Source: JABCPO02 sp963513115 (GTDB lineage Bacteria; Bacillota; Clostridia; TANB77; CAG-508). Taken from it: 5,734 nt of DNA. The notes below the pieces were generated by a model that was given only the letters and a program-made list of their open reading frames with translations, was not told the DNA's origin and made no database searches. Of the stretch, positions 1 to 5,727 are shown piece by piece. Both the position numbers and the translations under genes were made by a program. Each line of letters starts with the position of its first letter. Positions within the stretch are counted from its first letter, which is position 1. The stretch covers positions 1-5,734 of the forward strand of contig CAUPPN010000068.1 in the NCBI GenBank assembly GCA_963513115.1, read 5' to 3'.

Positions 1-3000
1 TCTAGGTCTTCAAATACATAATCTTTTTGTCCATTTTTAAGTACTATATCTTTGTATTTCTTTCCATTTCTAAATAGTGTTAGGGTAATATCTGGTATAT
101 TATCTCCTGCTCCTATCCATACTTTTTGTCCTTTAATATTCTTTTTAGGTATATTATATGTATTTGTTATTTCAAACTCTCTATTCTTTTCTACATCTGT
201 TACTTTCTTCTTATTAACTTTGCTTGTATATGATATATCATATCCTAAGCTATTTTTCTTTGAGTATTCTTTAGCATATATATTTTCTTTAATGTCATAT
301 TTAATTACATTACCTTTCTTATCATATATATCCTTATCTTTAAATACAAAGTCACTTTTCCCACCAGTTACTTTTATACTGTCTACTTTTTTACCATTTG
401 CAAGTAACATAACTTCAATATCTGGTTTCTTATCTGGTCCATAGTTCCATATCTTCTTTCCTACTATATCTATCTTAGGCATTTCAAATGTATTTGTTAT
501 TTCAAATCTCTTTTTAATCTCAGTATTTTCAATAGTTTTAATTTCTTCTTTGTAATATTTAGGTACTAACACTTCTTTTACTGTATAGTCATATTCTTTA
601 CCTTCTTTATCTGTTCTATCTAAGTTTTTCCATGTATGTTCTAGCTTCTTATCTTTTCCTTCTATTACTACCTTATCTAAGTATTTATTACCATCCCTAT
701 ATAGTTGTACTTCAAATCTTGGTTTTTCTTTTCCTTCAAATCCACCATTCCATTTTTTAGCAAAACTTATATCTATTTTTGGTATTACATATTCATTAGT
801 TACACTTAAGCCATTTTCTCTTTTTACAAAGTCTTTAACTTCACCTTTTTCAGAAACTGTATATGTATAATCTTTACCACTTTTATCTGTCTTGTCTAAG
901 TCTTTAAATGTATGTGTGTATGTGTCTTTTCCACCTTCTACTTTTAATACTACTTCATCTATTTTTTGCTTGTTTCTTAAAAGCTCTATAGTTACATCTT
1001 TTCTCTTTTCACTACCATTTACATATATCTTACTTACTGGTATATCTATTTTAGGTGATACATATGTATTTGTAACTATTAATCCTGTCTCTTCCTTATT
1101 ATAGTTTTCTGGTACATTAATTTCTTCTACTGTATATACATATTTGTTTCCATTTTTATCTGTTTCATCTAAGTTTTTAAATTCATATTTTAATTCTGCA
1201 TCTTTTGTTACATTAATTTCTTTTTCAGTAACCTTTTCTTTTTCAGTTGTTCCAACTTTTCTAAATAATGCAAGTGTAATTGTTTTAGGTCTTGCATTTT
1301 CTCCACCTATCCACTTTTTAGTTGCAACTACATTTACCTTAGGTGATACATATGTATTTGTTATTATATTATTCTTACTATCTATACTCTTTACATAGTT
1401 TTTAGGAGTTTCTACTTCATCTACTGTATATGTATAATTATTTCCATTTTCATCTGTCTTATCTAAATCAGCAAATGTATATGATACACTATTTAATCCT
1501 TTATCTGTTTTTAATACAATTGGTTTTTGGTATGTTTTACCATTCCTATATAGTTGTACTTTGATATCTCCTCTTTCTTTTCCACCTATCCATTTCTTAG
1601 TTACCTTTAGTTCTGTTTTAGGTGATACATATGTATTAGTTACTGTGTATCCTTCAACTTTTTTAATATAGTTTGTTGGTGTATTCTTTTCATCTATTGT
1701 ATATTTGTATTCGTTTCCATTTTCATCTGTTTTATCTAGGTTATCAAAAGTATATGCTATTTCATTTGATCCTTCTGGTGTTGTTATCTTCTGGCTTCTT
1801 ACAAATTCTAATCCTTTTCCTTCTACTTTCCTATATAATTCTATTTCTATATCATTTCTATCTTTTCCACCTTGCCACTTCTTAAGTATCTTTACTTTTG
1901 TTTTAGGTGAAGTATATGAATTTGTAATTGTTAATCCATCTTCTGATATTGTTTTGTTGTAGTTTGTAGGTACATTTTTTTCATCTACTGTATATGTATA
2001 GTAATTTCCTTTATCATCTGTTATATCTAACTTTTCAAATATAGTAGTTCCTTCGTTTGATCCCGCTTTTGTTTTTATTACTTGCTCTCTTACTTTTTCT
2101 TTTGCTTTTCCTTCAATATTCCTATATAGTGCTACTGTAATATCTGGTCTATCTTTTCCACCATTCCATAGTTTTTTTGCAGTTATTTTTCTTTTTTTAA
2201 CTAGTCCAATATTCATCTCTTTAATTTCTTCTAAGTAATTATATATTAGTAAGTCTTTTGCTTCTTTAGTATTAACATTTTTAATCTTGTAGTCTAATCC
2301 TGCTTTGTTATCTGCTATCTTTTTAGTTATTTCATATCCATCTTTTTTGTCTATTGTTATATACATATCTTTTGCTGGTGGTACATCTTCAAATATGTAT
2401 TCTCCTTTTGCATTTGTTGTAGTACTTTCTACTATACTTCCATCTATTCTTTTTAATGCATTTCTGTCTTTGTCTTTTAAGTATACCTTAACACCTGATA
2501 GTTTCTTTTCATTTCCATCTATCTTTCCATTAATATTTTCATCTTCCCATACTAATCCTTGTATATTTCTTTTTGCTACTGCTACTTTGTATATTGGTGT
2601 ATCTATTGTATCTCCTTGGCCTTCTACATATGTATATAGCCTATTACCATATACATCTCCTGCTTTAGCATTTTTAGGTGTTATATCATATGTTATTTCT
2701 ACATCACTTTTCTTTGCTACATCTGTTATTGCATATATTGCAGTTGCGTTTTCTAAAGAACCTCCTGTATATTCTTTCCAAGTTACACCTGAATCTTTGT
2801 AGTTTTTAGCATTATATTCTCTTATCTTTTCATCTATAGTGTAATATATTTTAGATCCGTTAGATGTTTTTATATTTTCTAAAGTATATGTTCCATTATA
2901 TTTTGTTCCATTTTTATCACCATTATATGGCATAATATCAAATAGTGATACGTTCCTATAGTCCATTTGTGATTGATTGTAGTATTTTAGTGAATAGTTA

Positions 3001-5660
3001 AACCTTTGTCCATAATCTATTACTTGTTGTTTTACTTCTTTATTTGCTATTTGTGCAAGTAAGTTTACTACATACACTTCTTTGCTTGATGATCTATCTT
3101 TTAATATTGGATTAGCAAACCCTTCTATTGATATATTTGATTCTATTTTTGTATTTCTACTTTTACCAAATATTGCAGGAATATTTGCTTCTAACTCTAT
3201 AATATTTTTAGTAAACTCGGATTTTTCAAGTGTTGAATCATAATTATATGTAATTATCGTTTTACCGTCTTTGTCTTTTTCTATATCTATAGGTTTAATT
3301 TCTTGCCCCTTTAATTTAGAACTTCCTGCTACATATTCTATATCTTTAGGCAATATTACCTTAACTACTATTTTTTTATTTTCAGTTTTAGCTTCATTTC
3401 CTATTTGTATAGTAGGGTTTACTTTTAATTTTATTTTTGTTTCATTTTCTGCTATATTATATGAGTTTTTGTCACTTGTTAAATTAACTCCTGGAATAGC
3501 TTGTAAGACTAATAGTGAATTACCAGACCATACATGATGAGGTCCATGTGTTCCTGCTTTTTGTTCTCCATTTTCATCATATACAGTTTTTATATAATTA
3601 TGTCTTATAAGTGAAATACCTGTACTTCTTGTAGTTGGTGGCTTAAATTCACCTTTTTTCAAATCACCACCATAAGTATTGTCAAAAAACGTATAAGTAT
3701 CAGATACACATTGTCCAACTTGTCCATATGTTGCATCTTTTCTTACAAGCATTCTTGTATCAGTTCTAAAAACATATTTATTGAAGCTTTCTGTATATAG
3801 TTTAGAATCTACATTTGTACTTTGAATACCAAGTGCCACTATTTCACCATGTTTTTTAGCTTCCTCAACAGTATCATAATATATTAAATCTTTATATTTT
3901 GCATTGTTCATTTCTTCATCATTTTTCCAATGAGTTCCATCTTTTTTTGTTGCATAATACATTTTATCAATACGATCTAAATCATAGTTTTGGTCTCTTT
4001 TTGTTGAAGGTTCAAATAATTTTGAATCAAATTTAGTGATTTTTGTAACTCCTTTTGGTTTATATGTTGCATCCTTAGCTGAAGTATAATTTACCAAATA
4101 AAAATTCTTCTCAAATATTCTTGACTTACCAGTTGTCCAATTTTCACCAGCAGGTCTTAATTTTAATATACTTCTATTAGAATCCGCAAACCAAATCAGT
4201 GAATCAAATTTACCTGCATCATATGGCATTAAATCATATTTTCTTATATCATCACTTATTCTTTGTTCTTTTCCATTGTGATTAATAAGCCTTGGATTTT
4301 TAACAAAAGTTTCAAGTTCAATATTATATTCAAATTCTTCATCCGAAAGATTAATATTATTTTCTTTTATATAATTTTCTTTCCATTCTTCTGTTACAGA
4401 TGGTTGAAAAACTACGTATGAAGCTACTGATATATATCCATCTTGCTCTTCTATCGCATATTTATCTAATGGAGTAATTGTAGGAAAAATATTTTTCTCA
4501 TCTAAAATATAATCAAAAAATCTAAGTAAATAATTATTTTTAGATTTTTCTTTAATTTCAATATCACCTGCTGTCCAATTATTATCTGAATTTATTAAAG
4601 TATATCCAGGAACTTTTTTATGGTCCCTTGCATATGGTAAAAGGTGATTATAAGACCACTTGCTATATTCTTCTTTTGCATTTTCTTTTATTTTTTCAAG
4701 TCCAAAATCTTCAGAATAATTTAACTTATATTGTAATATTTTTGGAGTATATTCTTCTGTTATATCAGTTCTTTTCTTATTATGTTCAAGCAATTTTTGT
4801 GAATTAAACCCTGTAGAAAATGTTGATTTAAATGTTAAATCTCCCAAAAAGTTACCTTGTGGATATTCTATCCCTTTTAATGCCTTTTTATCTTTAGGAT
4901 TTTTTAATTTTATATATATAGCATAATTTTGAGCTGTACCTTCTTTTCCCTTATATACCATTTTATAATTGCTAACATATTGACTTTTTTCAATATTCAT
5001 CTCATATCTAGGTTCAGAACTAACTACTACCTCTTTTGGAGTAATAACTTGCTTTTTAGCTTCTTCATTCCCCTCCATATATATAGTAAAAGTAGGATTA
5101 ATCTTTGTACCATTTCTTGCTCCTGATACTAATACTTGAAAAGGAAAATTAACAGAAGCTCCACCTTCTTTACCACCTAATAACTCATTATAGTCTTTCT
5201 TATATGTAAAATAATAGTTATTACTATCTTCTGTATATGTTATATTTTCTCCTGCAAACTTATTATTTTCTTCCTTATGCCAAAAAATTAATCTCTGTTT
5301 TGGAAGTTTTCCTTCAACTACAATATTTCCATATTTTTTATTGTTTTTATCAATTAATTCAGTAAATGGTTGTATTATATATATAAGAGAATCATTCGCT
5401 CTTACTATATTATTATGATCATTTGAATCATTACCTGGATTATTATTATCTTCAAATGGTCCTGTACCATCTACTATAGCTACATCTGCACTTTTAACTA
5501 TACTATTTGATTTAACTCCTGCTTTATTTTTAATATTTTTTGTTATATTTGTATTTATACTACTTTTATTAAATATTAAAAAACATATAACAAATATAAG
5601 CATAATTAGCATAGCTAAAATTCTATTTTTATTGCTTTTTTTACTTTTTTCTTTTACCAT
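1..5660 (-). CDS. Large CnaB-repeat surface adhesin, 3' end outside window
   Basis: The frame is open from ATG 5658-5660 to the left edge, giving at least 1886 residues without a stop. An in-frame TAA at 5712-5714 lies upstream with no ATG, GTG or TTG between, so this ATG is the first usable start; it has an AAGGA site 12 bases upstream. Order of parts: basic N-terminus plus hydrophobic segment (1-31), linker, unrecognised head (about 85-724), Ig-like stretch (725-865), DUF11-like domain (866-1030), SdrD-type B domain (1031-1156), then seven full CnaB units and part of an eighth (1158-1886). Such proteins are known in Firmicutes as wall-anchored adhesins or pilus-like stalks, with an N-terminal head binding host or bacterial ligands; the ligand here is unknown. 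Composition is rich in Lys, Asn, Asp, Glu, Thr and Tyr and nearly free of Cys (C26 and C651 noted), as expected for an exported protein. The C-terminal sorting signal is not in the window. Class is confident, specific function is not. Confidence 0.93.
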   Translation of the reverse strand, partial: MVKEKSKKSNKNRILAMLIMLIFVICFLIFNKSSINTNITKNIKNKAGVKSNSIVKSADVAIVDGTGPFEDNNNPGNDSNDHNNIVRANDSLIYIIQPFTELIDKNNKKYGNIVVEGKLPKQRLIFWHKEENNKFAGENITYTEDSNNYYFTYKKDYNELLGGKEGGASVNFPFQVLVSGARNGTKINPTFTIYMEGNEEAKKQVITPKEVVVSSEPRYEMNIEKSQYVSNYKMVYKGKEGTAQNYAIYIKLKNPKDKKALKGIEYPQGNFLGDLTFKSTFSTGFNSQKLLEHNKKRTDITEEYTPKILQYKLNYSEDFGLEKIKENAKEEYSKWSYNHLLPYARDHKKVPGYTLINSDNNWTAGDIEIKEKSKNNYLLRFFDYILDEKNIFPTITPLDKYAIEEQDGYISVASYVVFQPSVTEEWKENYIKENNINLSDEEFEYNIELETFVKNPRLINHNGKEQRISDDIRKYDLMPYDAGKFDSLIWFADSNRSILKLRPAGENWTTGKSRIFEKNFYLVNYTSAKDATYKPKGVTKITKFDSKLFEPSTKRDQNYDLDRIDKMYYATKKDGTHWKNDEEMNNAKYKDLIYYDTVEEAKKHGEIVALGIQSTNVDSKLYTESFNKYVFRTDTRMLVRKDATYGQVGQCVSDTYTFFDNTYGGDLKKGEFKPPTTRSTGISLIRHNYIKTVYDENGEQKAGTHGPHHVWSGNSLLVLQAIPGVNLTSDKNSYNIAENETKIKLKVNPTIQIGNEAKTENKKIVVKVILPKDIEYVAGSSKLKGQEIKPIDIEKDKDGKTIITYNYDSTLEKSEFTKNIIELEANIPAIFGKSRNTKIESNISIEGFANPILKDRSSSKEVYVVNLLAQIANKEVKQQVIDYGQRFNYSLKYYNQSQMDYRNVSLFDIMPYNGDKNGTKYNGTYTLENIKTSNGSKIYYTIDEKIREYNAKNYKDSGVTWKEYTGGSLENATAIYAITDVAKKSDVEITYDITPKNAKAGDVYGNRLYTYVEGQGDTIDTPIYKVAVAKRNIQGLVWEDENINGKIDGNEKKLSGVKVYLKDKDRNALKRIDGSIVESTTTNAKGEYIFEDVPPAKDMYITIDKKDGYEITKKIADNKAGLDYKIKNVNTKEAKDLLIYNYLEEIKEMNIGLVKKRKITAKKLWNGGKDRPDITVALYRNIEGKAKEKVREQVIKTKAGSNEGTTIFEKLDITDDKGNYYTYTVDEKNVPTNYNKTISEDGLTITNSYTSPKTKVKILKKWQGGKDRNDIEIELYRKVEGKGLEFVRSQKITTPEGSNEIAYTFDNLDKTDENGNEYKYTIDEKNTPTNYIKKVEGYTVTNTYVSPKTELKVTKKWIGGKERGDIKVQLYRNGKTYQKPIVLKTDKGLNSVSYTFADLDKTDENGNNYTYTVDEVETPKNYVKSIDSKNNIITNTYVSPKVNVVATKKWIGGENARPKTITLALFRKVGTTEKEKVTEKEINVTKDAELKYEFKNLDETDKNGNKYVYTVEEINVPENYNKEETGLIVTNTYVSPKIDIPVSKIYVNGSEKRKDVTIELLRNKQKIDEVVLKVEGGKDTYTHTFKDLDKTDKSGKDYTYTVSEKGEVKDFVKRENGLSVTNEYVIPKIDISFAKKWNGGFEGKEKPRFEVQLYRDGNKYLDKVVIEGKDKKLEHTWKNLDRTDKEGKEYDYTVKEVLVPKYYKEEIKTIENTEIKKRFEITNTFEMPKIDIVGKKIWNYGPDKKPDIEVMLLANGKKVDSIKVTGGKSDFVFKDKDIYDKKGNVIKYDIKENIYAKEYSKKNSLGYDISYTSKVNKKKVTDVEKNREFEITNTYNIPKKNIKGQKVWIGAGDNIPDITLTLFRNGKKYKDIVLKNGQKDYVFEDL
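3..146 (-). repeat. CnaB unit 8, cut by window edge (residues 1839-1886)
   Basis: Only the first 48 residues are present: KKNIKGQKVWIGAGDNIPD, then LTLFRNGKKYKDIVLKNGQ and VFEDL. K1846 is the predicted crosslinking Lys. The Glu and Asn would lie beyond position 1. The array therefore continues at least to the end of this unit outside the window. Confidence 0.88.
147..476 (-). repeat. CnaB unit 7, longest, diverged (residues 1729-1838)
   Basis: At 110 residues this is the longest unit. It starts KIDIVGKKIWNYGPDKKPD and ends EFEITNTYNIP. Predicted isopeptide residues are K1736, E1792 (YDIKE) and N1833. The 'LD.TD' core has become DIYDKKGN, and a long insertion (ISYTSKVNKKKVTDVEKN) precedes the ITN strand. 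It is the most diverged unit but keeps the crosslinking residues. Confidence 0.87.
477..779 (-). repeat. CnaB unit 6, with C-terminal insertion (residues 1628-1728)
   Basis: This unit starts KIDISFAKKWNGGFEGKEKP and ends RFEITNTFEMP. Predicted isopeptide residues are K1635, E1696 (YDYTVKE) and N1723. About ten extra residues (around KTIENTEIKK) sit between the Glu strand and the ITN strand. A similar insertion occurs in unit 7. Confidence 0.88.
780..1052 (-). repeat. CnaB unit 5, Trp replaced by Tyr (residues 1537-1627)
   Basis: This is the shortest complete unit (91 residues). It starts KIDIPVSKIYVNGSEKRKD and ends SVTNEYVIP. Predicted isopeptide residues K1544, E1604 (YTYTVSE) and N1622 are kept, but the Trp of K-x-W is Y1546, and the 'P..NY' that follows the Glu in units 1-4 is replaced by VKDF. 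It is the first unit with the PKIDI junction used by later units. Confidence 0.88.
1053..1340 (-). repeat. CnaB unit 4 (residues 1441-1536)
   Basis: This unit starts KVNVVATKKWIGGENARP and ends IVTNTYVSP. Predicted isopeptide residues are K1448, E1513 (second Glu of YTVEE) and N1531. KKWIGG is shared exactly with unit 3. Confidence 0.9.
1341..1619 (-). repeat. CnaB unit 3 (residues 1348-1440)
   Basis: This unit starts KTELKVTKKWIGGKERGD and ends IITNTYVSP. Predicted isopeptide residues are K1355, E1415 (in YTYTVDE) and N1435. It has the short hairpin LYRNGKTY, close to the classic CnaB consensus. Confidence 0.9.
1620..1904 (-). repeat. CnaB unit 2 (residues 1253-1347)
   Basis: This unit starts KTKVKILKKWQGGKDRND and ends TVTNTYVSP. 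Predicted isopeptide residues are K1260, E1324 (in YKYTIDE) and N1342. Its core LDKTDENGN is identical to that of unit 3, suggesting duplication between them. Confidence 0.9.
1905..2189 (-). repeat. CnaB unit 1 (residues 1158-1252)
   Basis: This unit starts KITAKKLWNGGKDRPDITV and ends with TITNSYTSP. Predicted isopeptide residues are K1163, E1227 (in YTYTVDE) and N1247. It follows the SdrD-type domain with almost no linker. It carries a longer hairpin after ALYRNIEGK, shared with units 2 and 4. Confidence 0.9.
2193..2570 (-). other. SdrD-type B domain with Ca-binding-like loop (residues 1031-1156)
   Basis: The segment begins RNIQGLVWEDENINGKIDGN (R1031 to N1050) and continues EKKLSGVKVYLKDKDRN, then NAKGEYIFEDVPPAKDMYITI and a closing NIGLV. 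This is the classic SdrD B / SpaA-like signature: 'G.VW.D.N.nG..D..E..l.gV.V.L.d', then 'T...G.Y.F..l....Y.i'. The acidic series D1040, E1041, N1042, N1044, D1048, E1051 matches the loop that binds calcium in staphylococcal Sdr B repeats, though binding here is inferred. Between the core and GLV there is an extra Lys/Asn-rich stretch (about residues 1112-1147), making the unit somewhat longer than usual. The domain acts as a rigid spacer. Confidence 0.85.
2571..3065 (-). other. DUF11-like / isopeptide-forming type domain (residues 866-1030)
   Basis: The domain opens with NKEVKQQVIDYGQRFNYSLKYYN and continues to SLFDIMPYNGD (D908-D915). 'D.LPynGD' after a strand reading as a pairing of two beta strands is typical of DUF11-like repeats in Firmicute wall proteins that also carry SdrD and CnaB domains. 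The later part (SDVEITYDITPKNAKAGDVYGN then YTYVEGQGD) also fits that family. Position directly before an SdrD-type B domain supports this. It is probably structural. Whether it forms its own Lys-Asn or Lys-Asp crosslink cannot be told from sequence by eye. Confidence 0.65.
3066..3488 (-). other. Ig-like beta stretch before the stalk (residues 725-865)
   Basis: From VNLTSDKNSYNIAENETK the sequence takes on the pattern of a bacterial Ig-like or DUF11-type extracellular domain: alternating strands such as KIKLKVNPTIQI, KIVVKVILPKDIEYV and NIIELEANIPAIFG with polar loops. The phrase VILPKDIEYVAGS resembles the 'LP.gv.yv.gS' strand common in DUF11-like repeats, where a protein describes a strand pair after a proline turn. 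There are no catalytic motifs. A structural spacer role between head and stalk is likely. Boundaries are approximate. Confidence 0.5.
4086..4265 (-). repeat. Internal repeat copy B in head, LMPY...NWTTG (residues 466-525)
   Basis: This segment reads KYDLMPYDAGKFD (P479, Y480), then a strand LIWFAD and LKLRP not aligned with copy A, then ENWTTGKSRIFEK (W508) and FYLVNY. It parallels copy A in motif order, but PY to W is 29 residues here against 20 in A. It is a candidate diverged duplicate of residues 328-384. Confidence 0.4.
4509..4679 (-). repeat. Internal repeat copy A in head, LLPY...NWTAG (residues 328-384)
   Basis: This segment carries HLLPYARD (P342, Y343), then NNWTAGDIEIKEK (W362), then a hydrophobic YLLRFF run. 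The same order of motifs recurs about 140 residues later: LMPYD, NWTTG, an Ile-x-Glu-Lys, then an aromatic/Leu strand. The match was found by eye and is weak outside the motifs, so it may be a diverged domain duplication or a coincidence of two beta motifs. Confidence 0.4.
5568..5660 (-). other. N-terminal export signal or signal anchor (residues 1-31)
   Basis: Residues 1-13 are strongly basic (MVKEKSKKSNKNR) and are followed by an uninterrupted hydrophobic run at about 14-30 (ILAMLIMLIFVICFLIF). This is the N- and H-region layout of a Sec signal peptide or a type II signal anchor. No clear AxA-type signal peptidase I site follows; the next residues are NKSSINTN. C26 has Ile immediately before it, not Gly/Ala/Ser, so it does not make a lipobox. 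The YSIRK-G/S motif of many streptococcal and staphylococcal wall proteins is absent. Export is well supported; whether the segment is cleaved is not clear. Confidence 0.8.
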
Positions 5661-5672
5661 TTCTATTACTTT

Positions 5673-5682
5673 TCCTTCCCCC
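5673..5682 (-). promoter_or_regulatory. Shine-Dalgarno site for the adhesin gene
   Basis: On the minus strand GGGGGAAGGA lies upstream of the ATG; AAGGA ends 12 bases before it. This is a five-base match to the AAGGAGG consensus, slightly distant but usable. It is the only G-rich tract in the AT-rich leader and supports the start at 5660. Confidence 0.7.
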
Positions 5683-5699
5683 GTTTTTTCTATATAAAT

Positions 5700-5727
5700 G
5701 TTATATATATTTTACTTAAGTTAACAA
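5700..5727 (-). promoter_or_regulatory. Possible sigma-A type promoter
   Basis: On the minus strand TTGTTA (5722-5727, 4 of 6 to TTGACA) and TATAAC (5700-5705, 5 of 6 to TATAAT) are separated by 16 bases. A start about seven bases downstream of the -10 would give a leader of roughly 30 bases carrying the Shine-Dalgarno. Such AT-rich DNA yields chance matches easily, and only 74 upstream bases are visible, so a promoter or operon partner farther upstream cannot be excluded. Confidence 0.35.

Larger units (their letters stand above)
3..2189 (-). repeat. Tandem CnaB domain array, seven full units plus one partial
   Basis: Residues 1158-1886 are a head-to-tail array of Cna B-type domains, unit lengths 95, 95, 93, 96, 91, 101 and 110 residues, then 48 residues of an eighth unit cut by the window edge. 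Each full unit has K-x-W (Tyr in unit 5), a 'V.LYR'-like strand, 'LD.TD..G..Y.YTV.E' or a variant, and '(I/V)TN.Y' near its end, and joins the next at a Pro-Lys junction. In the CnaB family an internal Lys-Asn isopeptide bond forms with help from an acidic residue, giving mechanical and protease resistance. By position the Lys is two before the Trp, the acid is the Glu of YTV.E, and the Asn is that of TN.Y. All three are present in every complete unit. Confidence 0.93.
3489..5408 (-). other. Unrecognised N-terminal head region (about residues 85-724)
   Basis: About 640 residues between the export signal and the first recognisable stalk domain match no family I can name. The sequence alternates short hydrophobic strands with polar Asn/Lys/Asp/Thr-rich loops, suggesting mostly beta structure. 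A stretch near the start (around GASVNFPFQVLVSGARNGTK) resembles an Ig-like or jelly-roll domain in texture only. Two LPY...NWT segments (residues 328-384 and 466-525) look like diverged copies of one another. The C-terminal part holds the sole cysteine of the exported protein (C651, in GQVGQCVSD) and a small His cluster (H705, H708, H709, in THGPHHVW). By position, as in other long wall-anchored adhesins, this is the likely ligand-binding part; that is inference. Confidence 0.55.

Noticed and set aside
52..444. Plus-strand open frame of 130 codons, strongly hydrophobic.
   Set aside because: It is antisense to CnaB units 7 and 8, with low-complexity Phe/Ser/Leu composition and no family resemblance.
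892..1962. Several 70-85 codon plus-strand frames that resemble each other (for example shared GDTYVFV).
   Set aside because: Their mutual similarity only mirrors the tandem CnaB repeats on the minus strand; they are shadows in the antisense direction.
1..2189. Regularly spaced repeats of about 280-330 bases, considered as a CRISPR-like or non-coding satellite array.
   Set aside because: The period matches protein domains in an unbroken reading frame, and variation keeps the frame and the key residues, so these are coding domain repeats.
2305..2802. Plus-strand open frame of 165 codons, Phe/Ser/Leu/Val-rich, resembling a membrane protein.
   Set aside because: It is antisense to the DUF11-like and SdrD-type domains, which have clear motifs on the other strand. 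Its hydrophobic look comes from reading the complement of a Lys/Asp/Glu/Thr-rich gene, and no Shine-Dalgarno was seen.
3271..3537. Plus-strand 88-codon frame.
   Set aside because: It is antisense to the Ig-like stretch of the adhesin, with no supporting signals.
4929..5126. Plus-strand 65-codon hydrophobic frame.
   Set aside because: It is antisense to the head region; composition is explained by the complement of AT-rich, Lys/Asn-rich coding sequence.
5573..5590. C26 considered as a lipobox cysteine of a lipoprotein signal.
   Set aside because: The residue before it is Ile, not Gly, Ala or Ser, and the Cys lies within the hydrophobic run rather than at its end.
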